From: Phlebopus portentosus
Lineage: Eukaryota; Basidiomycota; Agaricomycetes; Boletales; Boletinellaceae
Direction of reading: 5' to 3'
Assembly: GCA_037892935.1 (NCBI GenBank)
Contig: JAYXKI010000006.1
Coordinates: 372,001-436,000 of the forward strand
DNA length: 64,000 nucleotides
The notes under the pieces were generated by a model, which was given only the letters and a program-made list of their open reading frames with translations, was not told where the DNA came from and did no database searches. The translations under genes and the position numbers were made by a program. Positions 1-10,722 of the stretch are shown here, in pieces; positions within the stretch are counted from its first letter, which is position 1, and each line of letters starts with the position of its first letter.

Positions 1-132
1 CTAACCTCTTTCTTGGTATGTGAGAGGCATGATGATGCTCTTTGGTGTGGCAACTTTATCTAGTTCCAGATTTGGGTCTCCGGTGATGACAGTATGTGCC
101 AAAAAATCAATACATTTCTCCATCAAGTTACC
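1..132 (-). pseudogene. Fragment of RNA polymerase II largest subunit (Rpb1)
   Basis: The minus strand encodes about 43 residues matching the Rpb1 segment that normally reads [20 protein letters not shown]; here the visible pieces are [25 protein letters not shown] and ITMPLTY-like residues ahead of a TAG at 1-3. This segment lies in the conserved core of the largest subunit, whose full length is about 1,700-1,900 residues, so this is a scrap. It abuts the 3' end of an Hsp70 fragment in the same orientation with no spacer, so two housekeeping-gene pieces have been joined. Many conserved residues are replaced (R to C, S to L, P to Q), so it is not functional. The element may continue to the left of the window. 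Confidence 0.75.
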
Positions 133-894
<762 letters not shown>

Positions 895-1205
895 CTGTAA
901 AACAGTCATGAATGAGGAGGATGAAGCAGGGATAGAGATAATTTGTAGGTGCTGAGGGTGAAAAGAGTGGCATGACAGTGGTGGCAAGAGACAAAGAGGA
1001 CAACATGTCAAAATGAATCTAAGCCCGTCAAATACTGGCACTGGCCCATGTAGATCTGTGTAGATTTACATAGTTCTATTATGCAAATCTAGTCCAGTTC
1101 TTGTATATCAACTCTCAAAACCTAATCAAACACCATGTCAGCTAGACGAAACTATACAGACATTTATGTTAGGTGATCTACACAGAAATGCATATATTTG
1201 TGTAC
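895..1205. other. Non-coding stretch, no gene seen
   Basis: AT-rich sequence with several variants of the motif TGTAGATC/TCTACACA on both strands, continued on the far side of the copia insertion (8082-8130). Nothing coding is supported. It was the target of the copia element, which split a local TGTACCTAAT/GTACC sequence. Confidence 0.5.
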
Positions 1206-1210
1206 CTAAT

Positions 1211-1491
1211 TGTTGTGAGGGAGCGAACACGAATATCCGAGAGGAAAACTCTCTATTATTTTGTTATACAGTTTTTACAACGGTTTTATAGTACTAGTAG
1301 AATCTGAGACATGAGTCGGGATAAAACAGCGAGGAAATAGAATAGTAATACAACCAATGAATAGGATTGGTAAATAAGAATGATGAAGCGAATTCGAGAG
1401 TAAGTGAAACAATCTGAATGAATACCATATACTCATTCCCAGCGATAAGAAATGCAATACTTTGGGACTTTGACAGTTTGACAATCCAACA
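1211..1491 (-). repeat. Copia 3' LTR (281 bp)
   Basis: Direct copy of 7796-8076. It carries TGTTG...CAACA ends and is preceded by CTAAT. It is the 3' LTR because the purine tract adjoins it on its inner side. Confidence 0.93.
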
Positions 1492-1503
1492 CTCCCCCTC
1501 AAA
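1492..1503 (-). promoter_or_regulatory. Polypurine tract of the copia element
   Basis: On the minus strand the sequence TTTGAGGGGGAG lies immediately before the LTR start TGTTGG. It would prime plus-strand DNA synthesis. The polyprotein stop codon (TGA at 1499-1501) overlaps it. Confidence 0.8.
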
Positions 1504-3096
1504 GTGTACGAAGGCCTAATTCTGAAGCAAAATGTTTGACCTTGAAAGATGGAAGTGGTTTTGTGAATATGTCGGTGGTCATGTTTTCGGTAGGACAGAA
1601 AACAATTCGAATCTTGTTTTCTTCAATGAGCCATCAAATAAAATAGTAGCGGACGTCAATATGTTTGGTTCGTGCATTAAATTGACGTTCTTTTGTTATG
1701 GAAATCGCCGATTTGTTGTCAGAGAAAATGGTAGTTGGTTGAAGTGTGATTTTGAATAATTGAGAAATAAGTTGGCGAATCCAAATCACCTCCTTAGCTG
1801 TATGGGTGGCCGCAATATATTCGGATTCAGCTGTTGAAAGCGAGACGATTTCTTGTGTTTTCGAATACCACAATATCGTGCCCCCGTTTAAGACAAATAC
1901 ATTACCAGAAATTGCCCGGTGTTCTTCCTGCATACTTCCATCTGCATCCGTAAAACCTTTCAAATCGCATCCTTGCACTCCTCCGTAGGTCAGCCAAAGG
2001 TTTTTGGAGCCCTTCAAATACGCAAATACTCGTTTGATGGCCTTCCAGTGGTCAGGCCCGGGGTTCACAGAAAATTTGGATAAGAGCGTTATGGCAAATG
2101 CTATATCCGGTCAGGTCGCTAAGGTGGCATACATCAAAGATCCAATCGCCTCACGATAAGGTACATCTCGCATGATCCCTGCATCTTCAGTTGTGTGTGG
2201 AGATTGCGAAGAGCTTAAATGAACATTAGGATCCATCGGACTAGACAACGGTTTTAGCTCATCAAAATTGAATTGACGCAAGATAGCATCAATGTAGGCT
2301 CTTTGAGAGAGTCCAATACATTGATTTTTGCGGTTTCGTTTAATTTCGATTCCCAGCAGCCAGTGAAGTGATTCGAAGTCTGTTATGTTCACGTATTCTT
2401 GAAAGCGTTGCTTGAACCAAGCTATTTGGCTAGTTTCGCCACACGTCCCAGCAATAGTGAGGTCGTCGACATGAATTACTACGACCAAGATTTTGCCTTC
2501 ATTATGTCGAAAGAAGGCTCCGAGGTCCACGTCCAAGCAGGTGAATCCCAATTTATCGCAAAGTATCCACGTGATTTTTTGATACTATTTTCGTCCAGAC
2601 TGTTTAAGACCGTATATAGGTTTCTTTAGTACGTACACCTCGGTTTTATTTCTCGTGTGTCCTGGAGGCGGTCTCATGAATATCTCCTCTCCATCATCAA
2701 AGTGACCATTTAGGTAAGCACTTTTAACATCGATCTGTTCCAATTCAAGGTCGTAAAGTGCTGCCATGGCCAAGACGGCTCGAATAGTGGAAAGTTTGGC
2801 GACCGGTGCGTATGTCTCAAAATAATCGACTCCTGGAACCTGACTGAAGCCCTGTGCGACTAACCTCGCTTTATATCATATAGGCTTCCCTGCTGCGTCT
2901 CTCTTCACCTTGAAGACCCATTTGGAACCTACCACATTAGTTCCCTCAGGTACGAAATCGTGTTTCTCCCATGTACCAGCTGATTCTAATGTGTGTAATT
3001 CTTCTTTCATAGCTTGCTCCCACAGTCTCCACTCGGGGAGTCTCCTCGCTTCTGGTAAGGAGCATGGTTCTACGATGTCCACATCGTCCATGGCGG

Positions 3097-4724
3097 TGAA
3101 GAGTAAGTCTGAAGCTTGGGAACGTATGGAGTCGTTACGACCAGTTCCGCGGTGTTCTGACTGGTTTCGCTCGGTTTCGACTGGTTTCGCTCGAACGAGT
3201 GAACTTAGCAAGAACGCCATAGTCCAGATGGCACGTGCACCGTTCTTTGATCGGCCATCAAGACGGGAGAATCACGGCATCAAGTTTGCACGCGTTGATC
3301 ACAAGTCTCCGGACCTCGGATCCGCATACCAGACAAAGAGATTTGACCCTGCAACCTCGTCCTCAGTCCCTCTCCTTTGTTAAACATCGCAGACTTACTT
3401 TGTCAGGCTAGCCAGAGCCCTTCTGAGTCGTTTCCCCGAGTTCCGCTTCGTTCCGCTCAAAGAGACCCGGTTCCGAAGGTTCCGCACATTTTCTGACCTT
3501 TCTATATGCGTCCCCTTTAATCCATTATGCTCTCGTTCCAGACATGCTTAGTATTGTTTCTTTTGACCTATGTGTCCCTTAAACCATTCCTATGCGCTCC
3601 TCTCCTTTGTAGATAGCGATATGCGTTCCCTTTTCTTTATGACGTAGGTTCTCTGACTGCTGGGAGGCTCAGTCTTGGACGTTTAGTATAAATATAGCAC
3701 GACTCTCGTAGTAGAGGGACAGCTTAGTCGGAGCTAAGTGGGAGCTTAGCTTGCAGTTCTCACATCGTCTCAAAGCCTCTCGACCTCTGGTCTACTTGTT
3801 CGTAGTGGACTCTCTCGTCTCTATAGTCTAATATACGACATTTCGTGTTCTGTACAGTCGATCGGTGATCTCTCTTCGCAGTAGAGCCGTTCGTGCGTTC
3901 GTATAGTTCGCCGTCATCGTATAAAGGCTTCTCTATCTCCTCTCACCCGAAACAAGACCCCCTCACGTGTTTCGATCCGTTTCGCCCGGTTTTGCTCGTA
4001 ACTCAGTTACTCCGCGTGCCGCTCGCATTTTGTCTCACAACACCTTCTCCTCTCCATTGTCGTCGGGAAAGGACACCATATCCCCCCTTTCCTCTTGACT
4101 TTCCACTCTCCGCTTCCTCAAGACCAGCCCGGTGCTATTCCGCATCGTTTCGATCGGAAACGGTCGGTTTCATCGTCCCACACATATCCTTCGATTCTCT
4201 CAGTCCCCTTCCGTCATCATTTCGCACCTCCATTCCTCGCATCACATTTTGACACACTCAGCAATTGTCCTTCGTCCATCGAATCGCGTTTCGAATCGTT
4301 ACGCCGCGTTCCGACACTTAAGACTACGAGTGAGATTGACTGCAGTCGCTTGCCAGTGTGTTAGCACAGTCGATTAGTCACGTTCGGGTTGGTGGTTTGA
4401 CTAGCGTAGCTTAGTTAGTTTAGTTCTTGTGCCTTGGGTTAGTCGGCTTTAGTCCAGAGCTCGCAGTTGAGCCGGAGAGTCGATTTAACCTTTGCACCGC
4501 CACCGTCGATCTCGGGAGAAGCCTACCCTCGGAATTCCTCCTCGAGCGCTTCCCTCATATCCCCGGTTCTCTCCAAGCCCTTCCATTGTCTATCCCTATT
4601 TGCCTCCACTCCTTCGTGCCCTTAGCTCGGGTGTAATTCTCTGCTGACTGTTTGAAGGTATTCTAGGGCAGCCCCTCGAACTATACACTCCCTGTCCGGC
4701 ATCAGAACGTCCACAGGAGTTTTA
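3097..4724 (+). mobile_element. Solo LTR of Ty3 family G1 inserted in the copia element (copy A)
   Basis: A 1,628-bp block starting TGAAGAG and ending GTTTTA interrupts the copia frame between residues reading EEYAFMAA and MDDVDIVEP. It is flanked by the 4-bp duplication GCGG (3093-3096 and 4725-4728). The same sequence recurs at 13135-14650, where the end is GTTTCA, giving canonical TG...CA LTR ends with TGAA/TTCA inverted termini. No internal coding region is present, so it is a solo LTR left by recombination. It contains a TATA box (3687-3694) followed by a purine-rich leader, so the LTR promoter reads on the plus strand, opposite to the host copia. Relative to copy B it holds about 112 extra bases near 3890-4010. 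Confidence 0.88.
3687..3694 (+). promoter_or_regulatory. TATA box of G1 LTR copy A
   Basis: TATAAATA lies about 590 bp into the LTR, and the same motif is kept in copy B at 13725-13732. This places U3 at roughly the first 620 bp of the LTR. An 85-codon open frame (ATG at 3126, stop at 3381) lies in U3 of copy A but is broken by TAG in copy B. Confidence 0.6.
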
Positions 4725-7700
4725 GCGGCCATGAATGCGTACTCCTCGTCATAGTCATCCACCCTCTCATCAATCACATCCGCAGTTGCAGCAACTGCTG
4801 CGCGCATACCGTGCAGTAGTCTCCTATCAGATGCTTCGCCGGCCAGGACTCTCCTAACGTATGGAGAAGGCTTCCTTGTGCGTTTGGAAGTGTTCTCATT
4901 GTCCTCATCGATATTGATCGTCTTGTATTGGTGAGTCATTTTCTCTTCGTTTTCATTTTTTTTGTTAGGGGTCTCCTTTTCTTCCTCCCCCTCAAGACGA
5001 ATCGATTTGATGTCACTTAGAGAGAAGTAGACACTTCGTTCGACGGTGAGTGTTTTATTTTCTGGCCAATATATGCAAGATCCGTTTGATGCTGAATCAT
5101 ATCCTACCCATCTGCCTTCGTGAACTCGTTTGTCCAGTTTGGACCCTGTCATGTCGTGTACCCAAACTTGGCAACCCCATTCAGGCAAATCCTTCAAAAA
5201 GGGTTTCTTTCCGTAAAGCGCTTCATATGGCGTTTTATCTCCTAATGGTTTGGTGGCGACACGATTCTTCAACCATACTGCATGTTTGCAGCATTCCGAC
5301 CACAAGTTCTTCGGCAAAACGCTGCTATGCAGCATTGAACGCATCCTCTCCCCAATTGTCCTATTGACTCGCTCAGCAACTCCATTGTGTTCGGGAGTGT
5401 CGTGTACGGTAAGTTTTTGTTCTGTTCCCTGAGACTTGAGAAACTCAACAAAATTCTTTCCAGTAAATTCTCCCCCTCGATCCAAATGAAGTCTTTTTAT
5501 TTTAACCCCATGTTGTGTTTCAGCCCACTTAGCAAACATTTGGTACGAGTCGAGAGCATCTCGTTTCGATCGTATTACAGCCAGGTACATGAATCTCGTG
5601 GCGTCGTCTGTAAACAACATATAGTAACGTTTGCCTCCAATAGATTGGACCGGTGAGGGCCCCCAGAGATCGGTATGTACTTCATCACCGAATCTTTCTG
5701 CTAATTTGCTAGATCGAGTCTTCGCTATCTCGAATCGGGTGGCACAACCATATAAGCATGAATCACACGTTTTGGGCGCAGGCGCTGATTCATCTAGCTG
5801 AATTCCTTTGACAAGACCTTTCGTAACCAATTGGGCGGCAGATTTGGGTGATATGTGACCCAGTCTTGCGTGTAGCTGACCAACAGTAAGCTTTCGCTCC
5901 TCATTTTCATCGCTAACCATGTATGTGGAAGAATCGATGTTGAAGCGGTACAAGCCTCATTCAGTACAAGGTATGTCTGCGATTTTATTTCCTTCTGGAT
6001 CGGTAATAATGCACTTCCCATCTCCAAAAGTAGATTTGTATCCGATGGAATCGAGACGACCCACTGAAAGGAGAATAGAGGTCACTCTAGGCGAGTACCA
6101 CACGTCTGACAGTTGTATTTTTGATACTGAATCTCCATTGGGTAGTTGGATTTCGATTCTTCCTTCTCCAATGGCATGGAATGGCTGCCTGTTTGCTGCA
6201 CGAAGCAACTTTGGTGGTACAGTGCGAAGCGAGACAAAATCAGATTTATTTGGAGAAAGGTGACGTGTACTCCCAGAATCAAGAATAACTTGGTTGATTC
6301 TTTCTTTATCCTCGAGAGAGTCTTCTGTCACTTTGGCTGAAAACTCATGTGTGTCGAAATTGATTTTGCCTTCATCGAACCAGTCTTCAAAACCAGGTGG
6401 GCACTCGACACCTTCTTCCACATCCTCGTCTACTGCAGCACACCAATCTGATTTGTCTCCAGAGTCAACAGTGACATTTGCAGACTCCTTTCCATTTCCA
6501 TTTTTTGGTTTCGGTTTCTCCTTTTCATTTGGTGCGTTATTCGTCTCCTTTAACTGTCCTCTGAAAGATTGATCTGTTCTTTCTTTGATCTTTCTACAGT
6601 TCTTGACGATGTGCCCAGGTTTGTGGCAATAACGACATGTTCTCATTTCCCTTCGAGGTCGTTCTTTGGCGATGAGAGCCACTTCTTTGCCTTTGGTATC
6701 TCGTTTTTGGTCAGTCTTTCGTTTTTCATGTTCCTTAGACTCTCGTTCAGACTCAACTGATATGAGATGAATTAGAGCATCTGGATCGATAGCTCGGATC
6801 TTTCGAATGGCCTCCTGAGAGATTTGGCTGCCATAAAACGATATTGTGTGGCTTGCCACCACTTCGGCCACTAAAACTTGAGTCGAAGCATATTTGGCTA
6901 GACCTGGAGGAATGGAGTTTATAATTGTCAATCTGTAAGTGTCATCATCGATATTTACGCCGCATGCAGCTAATGTTTGCTTTTTGAGGCATAATTCGTT
7001 CAGAAATTGCTTGACATTCGCTCCTTTGGGACACTTTGACTCCATAAATTCATTTTTCAACGAGGTTTGTGCAAACATCGATTTGTCGGTATATTCCTGA
7101 ACTACTAATCTCCATTTTTCAGCAACTGTACGACATGTCAAGATTCGAACAATAGTCGTATCGGGGAGCTTCGAGGTAAGCAGATAGTTTGCTATATCTT
7201 CATCTTTGTCCCATGCATCCTGACGAACTTGCAAGGTCAAGTCATCATCGTCATCGTCTTCTGGCTCAGGGAGCTCGGGAGGCGGCGGTAAAGGCGGCAT
7301 GCCTTCTGCAGGCGGCTCAGGCTGGGGCTGAGGTTGGAGCGGTGCAGGAGGCTGCATGCCTCAGCCTCTTCCCCTTCCCCGGCCCCTGCCCCTTCCAGAA
7401 CACATTTGAACACCCTCAGGAATGACGGGAGGCGGCTGAGGGGCTGCTACAGGACTCGTCAAGCCTAAATTCGGCCAAGTTAAGGGGCCGAATGGCAGAA
7501 CTGGAGGCTGAGTAGGTGGGGGGATAGTTTCGGAAACTCCTGGACGAATAGATGACCCATTGAAGTGGTCCCAGACTTGTTTGGCGCGTACAGCGGCCTC
7601 GAGACATATGGAAAAGATTGTCCAGTTTTCACCACTTGGCTGTAAAGCCGGCACAGACTTCAGTTCATCCAATGACAAGGACATATCTGTGAGTTTCTCC

Positions 7701-7784
7701 TTTTCTTTATAGCGGACTCAGGCGCTAATACTCGGGATATTTATTCAGTTGACAAGTAGTGGACTCTGGCACACGGTCAACCAA

Positions 7785-7795
7785 GGCTCATAACC
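7785..7795 (-). promoter_or_regulatory. Copia primer-binding site (initiator Met tRNA anticodon-arm type)
   Basis: GGCTCATAACC on the plus strand directly adjoins the 5' LTR. It equals the anticodon-arm sequence of eukaryotic initiator methionine tRNA, so the element RNA is complementary to it. Drosophila copia is known to use an internal iMet tRNA fragment as primer; use here is inferred from this match. Confidence 0.75.
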
Positions 7796-8076
7796 TGTTG
7801 TGAGGGAGCGAACACGAATATCCGAGAGGAAAACTCTCTATTATTTTGTTATACAGTTTTTACAACGGTTTTATAGTACTAGTAGAATCTGAGACATGAG
7901 TCAGGATAAAATGGCGAGGAAATAGAATAGTAATACAACCAACGAATAGGATTGGTAAATAAGAATGACGAAGCGAATTCGAGAGTAAGTGAAACAATCC
8001 GAATGAATACCATATACTCATTCCCAGCGATAAGAAATGCAATACTTCGGGACTTCGACAGTTTGACAATCCAACA
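7796..8076 (-). repeat. Copia 5' LTR (281 bp)
   Basis: Direct copy of 1211-1491, followed by the target duplication CTAAT at 8077-8081. It holds the presumed promoter of the element, reading leftward. Confidence 0.93.
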
Positions 8077-8194
8077 CTAATGTACCTTGTTCTACACAAA
8101 TTTTCTGTGTGATGTAAGACAGATTTTTGTGTAGATTTCCTTATCTTGGGTATGTTCAGCTACACAGGCATGTGTTAAGGACCTCCAATATACA

Positions 8195-8790
8195 GTGATT
8201 GATTGCTATTCATAACTATGTACTAATATTGATATAGAATATCATCTATATGCATTTATATATTACTATATATTACTAGTCATATATTGACTATGTATTA
8301 CTAATCTCTATCCAGTAATATAGACAGTTTACCACTATAAACAACTATATACTTCTTTAAACTATAGACTATAACTATTTATTAGGATCTATACAGAGAT
8401 ATCAGACAATATACTACTATTGATTACTATTTATATCTATGTAGTATATGTTACTATAGGATATCATCTATATGCATCTATATATTACTATATATTACTA
8501 TATATAACTAATCATATATTGACTATATATTACTAACCTCTATTGCTATCTAAATACTGTTATGAATTGCTCACCACTATAAACAGCTATATATTTCTTT
8601 GAACTATTACCTATAACTGTCTACCAGGCCCTATACAGAGGTATCAAACTATGTGATACTATTAATTGCTATTTATATCTATATACTATGCATTGCTATA
8701 GAATACTATCTATATATATCTATATATTACTATATATTACTATAGTATACTATGCACTACTATGAACTACTATGGTGTTATAACTCACTA
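8195..8790. repeat. AT-rich tandem array, about 2.6 copies of a 220-240 bp unit
   Basis: A unit containing ATCATCTATATGCAT, TATATTACTATATATTAC and CACTATAAACA recurs at about 8240, 8463 and 8705. The copies diverge by substitutions and small indels. No coding content. It separates the copia insertion from the truncated G1 element. Confidence 0.65.
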
Positions 8791-8884
8791 TCCATTAATA
8801 ACTCAAATGGACTGATTTCCTGATGAAGTAGCACAACAGAGTGGAACACCTAGCGAAACAGCGACTGGAAACCTGTTTCCTTCT

Positions 8885-10267
8885 ATGGAATCTACGAGAA
8901 GGAAAGAAAGCCGCTTAGATGATATCACAAAGCTAATCACGCATCTCACATGCCTAGACAATCTTAGCAATAGTGGCTATGTGAAGCTAATCAGGTACGC
9001 AGCTGACTTCTTCGTGAAGGGAGGCCATCTGTGGAGAAAGGCGTGGAACGGCTGGCACCAAGTCGTAATAGAAGCGAAATGCAGATGGGACCTAGTTAAG
9101 CAAGCTCACAATGATCTAGGACACAAAGGAATTTTCTGCACTCGAATGCGACTGCTGGAGAGATTTTGGTGGCCGTCCTTAGGACAGGATGTGAAGTATT
9201 TTGTACGCACCTGTCATGAGTGCCAGATATGCCAGACGAAGAATATTCTTATCCCACCAAATGTACCGGAGGTAGCCCCTCTGTTTCAACGCATCCATAT
9301 TGACTCAAAGGTCATGCCGAAATCGAGTGGATTCTGGTATATCGTGCATGTGCATTGTTCATTAAATGCGTAGCCCAAATTTAGACTTCTTCGTAAAGAA
9401 ACTGGTAAGACCGTAGGCCAGTTTATCTTCTAGAACCTTTTGTGTCAATATGGAGCATGCCCCGAACTCATTACAGATAATGGCACACCATTTGTTGCCA
9501 TGCTAGATTACTTGAAGACGCGGTATCACATCAACCACATTCGGATTTTGTCATACAACTCACACACAAATGGATTAGTTGAATGCAGACATTTCAATGT
9601 ACAGGAAGCCTTGATTAAAGCTGCAGACAGTAATGACAAGCGTTGGAGTGATCACGCTGACTCAGTATTTTGGGCAGAAAGAATCACAATCAACAGAGCG
9701 ACTGGAATGTCCCCATATTACATGGCCCATGGAGTCGAAGCAGTTTTGCCCTTCGACCTCGCAGAAGCAACATACCTAGCACTGCCGCTCGATTCACCAA
9801 TTACGACATCGGAACTCATCGTAATACATGCGAAACAACTCCAGAAGCATCCAGAAGAGTTGGATCATGTTGCGAAACTTGTCATGAATGCAAGGCATGC
9901 ATACGCAAAGCAGTTCGCGGAGGTGGAGAAGCATAGAATCAAGGATTACAATTTTCAGCCAGGAAGCCTCGTACTTCTGTGAAACACGCGTATCAAGATG
10001 GAACTCAATCGTAAAATGAAACCCCACTATTTAGGCCCCTACGTGGTAGTTCGATGCACTCAAGGCGATGCATATATCATCGCCAAACTTGATGGAGCAG
10101 TTTCGAAACTCCGAGTAGCAGCGTTTTGCCTAGTTCCGTACTTCCCGCATTTGCATTTGACCGTTCTGGTGACCAAGCTCATTGGATTGGATGAAGATGA
10201 TGACATACCCAAAATAGAGGATTTGCCAGAGAAATTCCCTGATGATGAGTCCCAAAATTCTGATTAA
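8885..10267 (+). pseudogene. Ty3/gypsy integrase region of pol (decayed)
   Basis: One frame runs 8885-10267 with stops at 9371 (TAG), about 9431 (TAG) and 9980 (TGA). It begins in the RNase H-integrase linker (SRLDDITKLITHLT), then the HHCC zinc-binding domain (AHNDLGHKG ... CHECQICQ). The catalytic triad is present: Asp in HIDSKVM, Asp in LITDNGTPF and Glu in NGLVECRHF. The C-terminal part has KPHYLGPYVVV, the usual post-integrase element, then an acidic tail. No chromodomain is visible. The first TAG replaces a Trp and the TGA replaces an Arg before NTRIKMELN. Confidence 0.85.
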
Positions 10268-10722
10268 ATCATTCATTTCCCTTCATATATGCTCCTTATT
10301 TATTTCTGATTCTCTCTCTCTCTGCCTCTGATCAATTCTAATCTTCCAATTCTCCTTCTATAGTTTTGTCTCTGCTAGCGTGATCCACTATAGGATCTAA
10401 TGCGTGTACTTTTACTTAATACACAGTTCCGCACAGTTTCGCCATTCAAAACAGCGGAACGATGGTGAAACGCCTCAATTCACTTCATATCAGTTTCCTT
10501 TCATCCTATTCCTTGAATTCTTTGATCTATTCTTCTAGCCTTCACTCAGTCTCACTCGATCGCACAAAAATTCACAAAAACTGAAACAAAATTGTATAAA
10601 TTAACTATAAAAACAACTATGTACAGTACAAGTTATTTTTCTTTTTCTTTTGTCCTTTTCTTTTTCTATTTTACAAAAGTCCGACCAGGACATAGAGCAT
10701 ACGCGACAATTATACTCTATTC
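10268..10722. other. Spacer between integrase and antisense gene
   Basis: Pyrimidine-rich at the left (a CT repeat near 10315) and AT-rich at the right. Both flanking genes end toward it, so it should hold the two converging 3' ends. No coding frame is supported. Confidence 0.5.

Larger units (their letters stand above)
1499..7684 (-). pseudogene. Copia Gag-Pol polyprotein, single frame, interrupted
   Basis: From ATG at 7684 to TGA at 1499 a single reading frame (about 1,517 codons once the 1,632-bp solo-LTR plus duplication is discounted; that insert is a multiple of three and keeps the frame) encodes the whole polyprotein. Order: Gag with a Gly-Arg run; zinc knuckle CRYCHKPGHIVKNC near 6640; protease active site LDSGSTRHLSPNK near 6270; pre-integrase LHARLGHIS near 5870; integrase catalytic residues in HTDLWGP, LFTDDATRF and HNGVAERVNRT; RT with VHVDDLTIAG instead of the usual YVDD near 2465; RNase H with STAESEYIA near 1840. 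In-frame stops: TGA at 7361, 5957, 2876, 2111 and 1634, and TAG at 2585. The TGA codons fall where Arg is expected (for example PI*YKARLVAQG) and the TAG where Trp is expected. Confidence 0.9.
1206..8081 (-). mobile_element. Full-length Ty1/copia LTR retrotransposon with CTAAT target duplication
   Basis: Two 281-bp direct repeats (1211-1491 and 7796-8076) begin TGTTG and end CAACA, and are flanked by the identical 5-bp sequence CTAAT at 1206-1210 and 8077-8081. Between them lies one minus-strand frame with gag, protease, integrase, reverse transcriptase and RNase H in the copia order (integrase before RT). A primer-binding site sits next to the right LTR and a purine tract next to the left LTR, which fixes the orientation: transcription runs from the right LTR leftward. 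The LTRs differ at only a small number of sites, mostly transitions, so the insertion is fairly recent. It was later hit by a solo LTR (3097-4724) and by nonsense mutations. Confidence 0.93.

Noticed and set aside
3126..3383. U3 frame in the G1 LTR as a third example of LTR-encoded protein
   Set aside because: Only 85 codons, partly from a short internal repeat (CTGGTTTCGCTCG), and broken in copy B. Too weak to add to the G2/G3 case.
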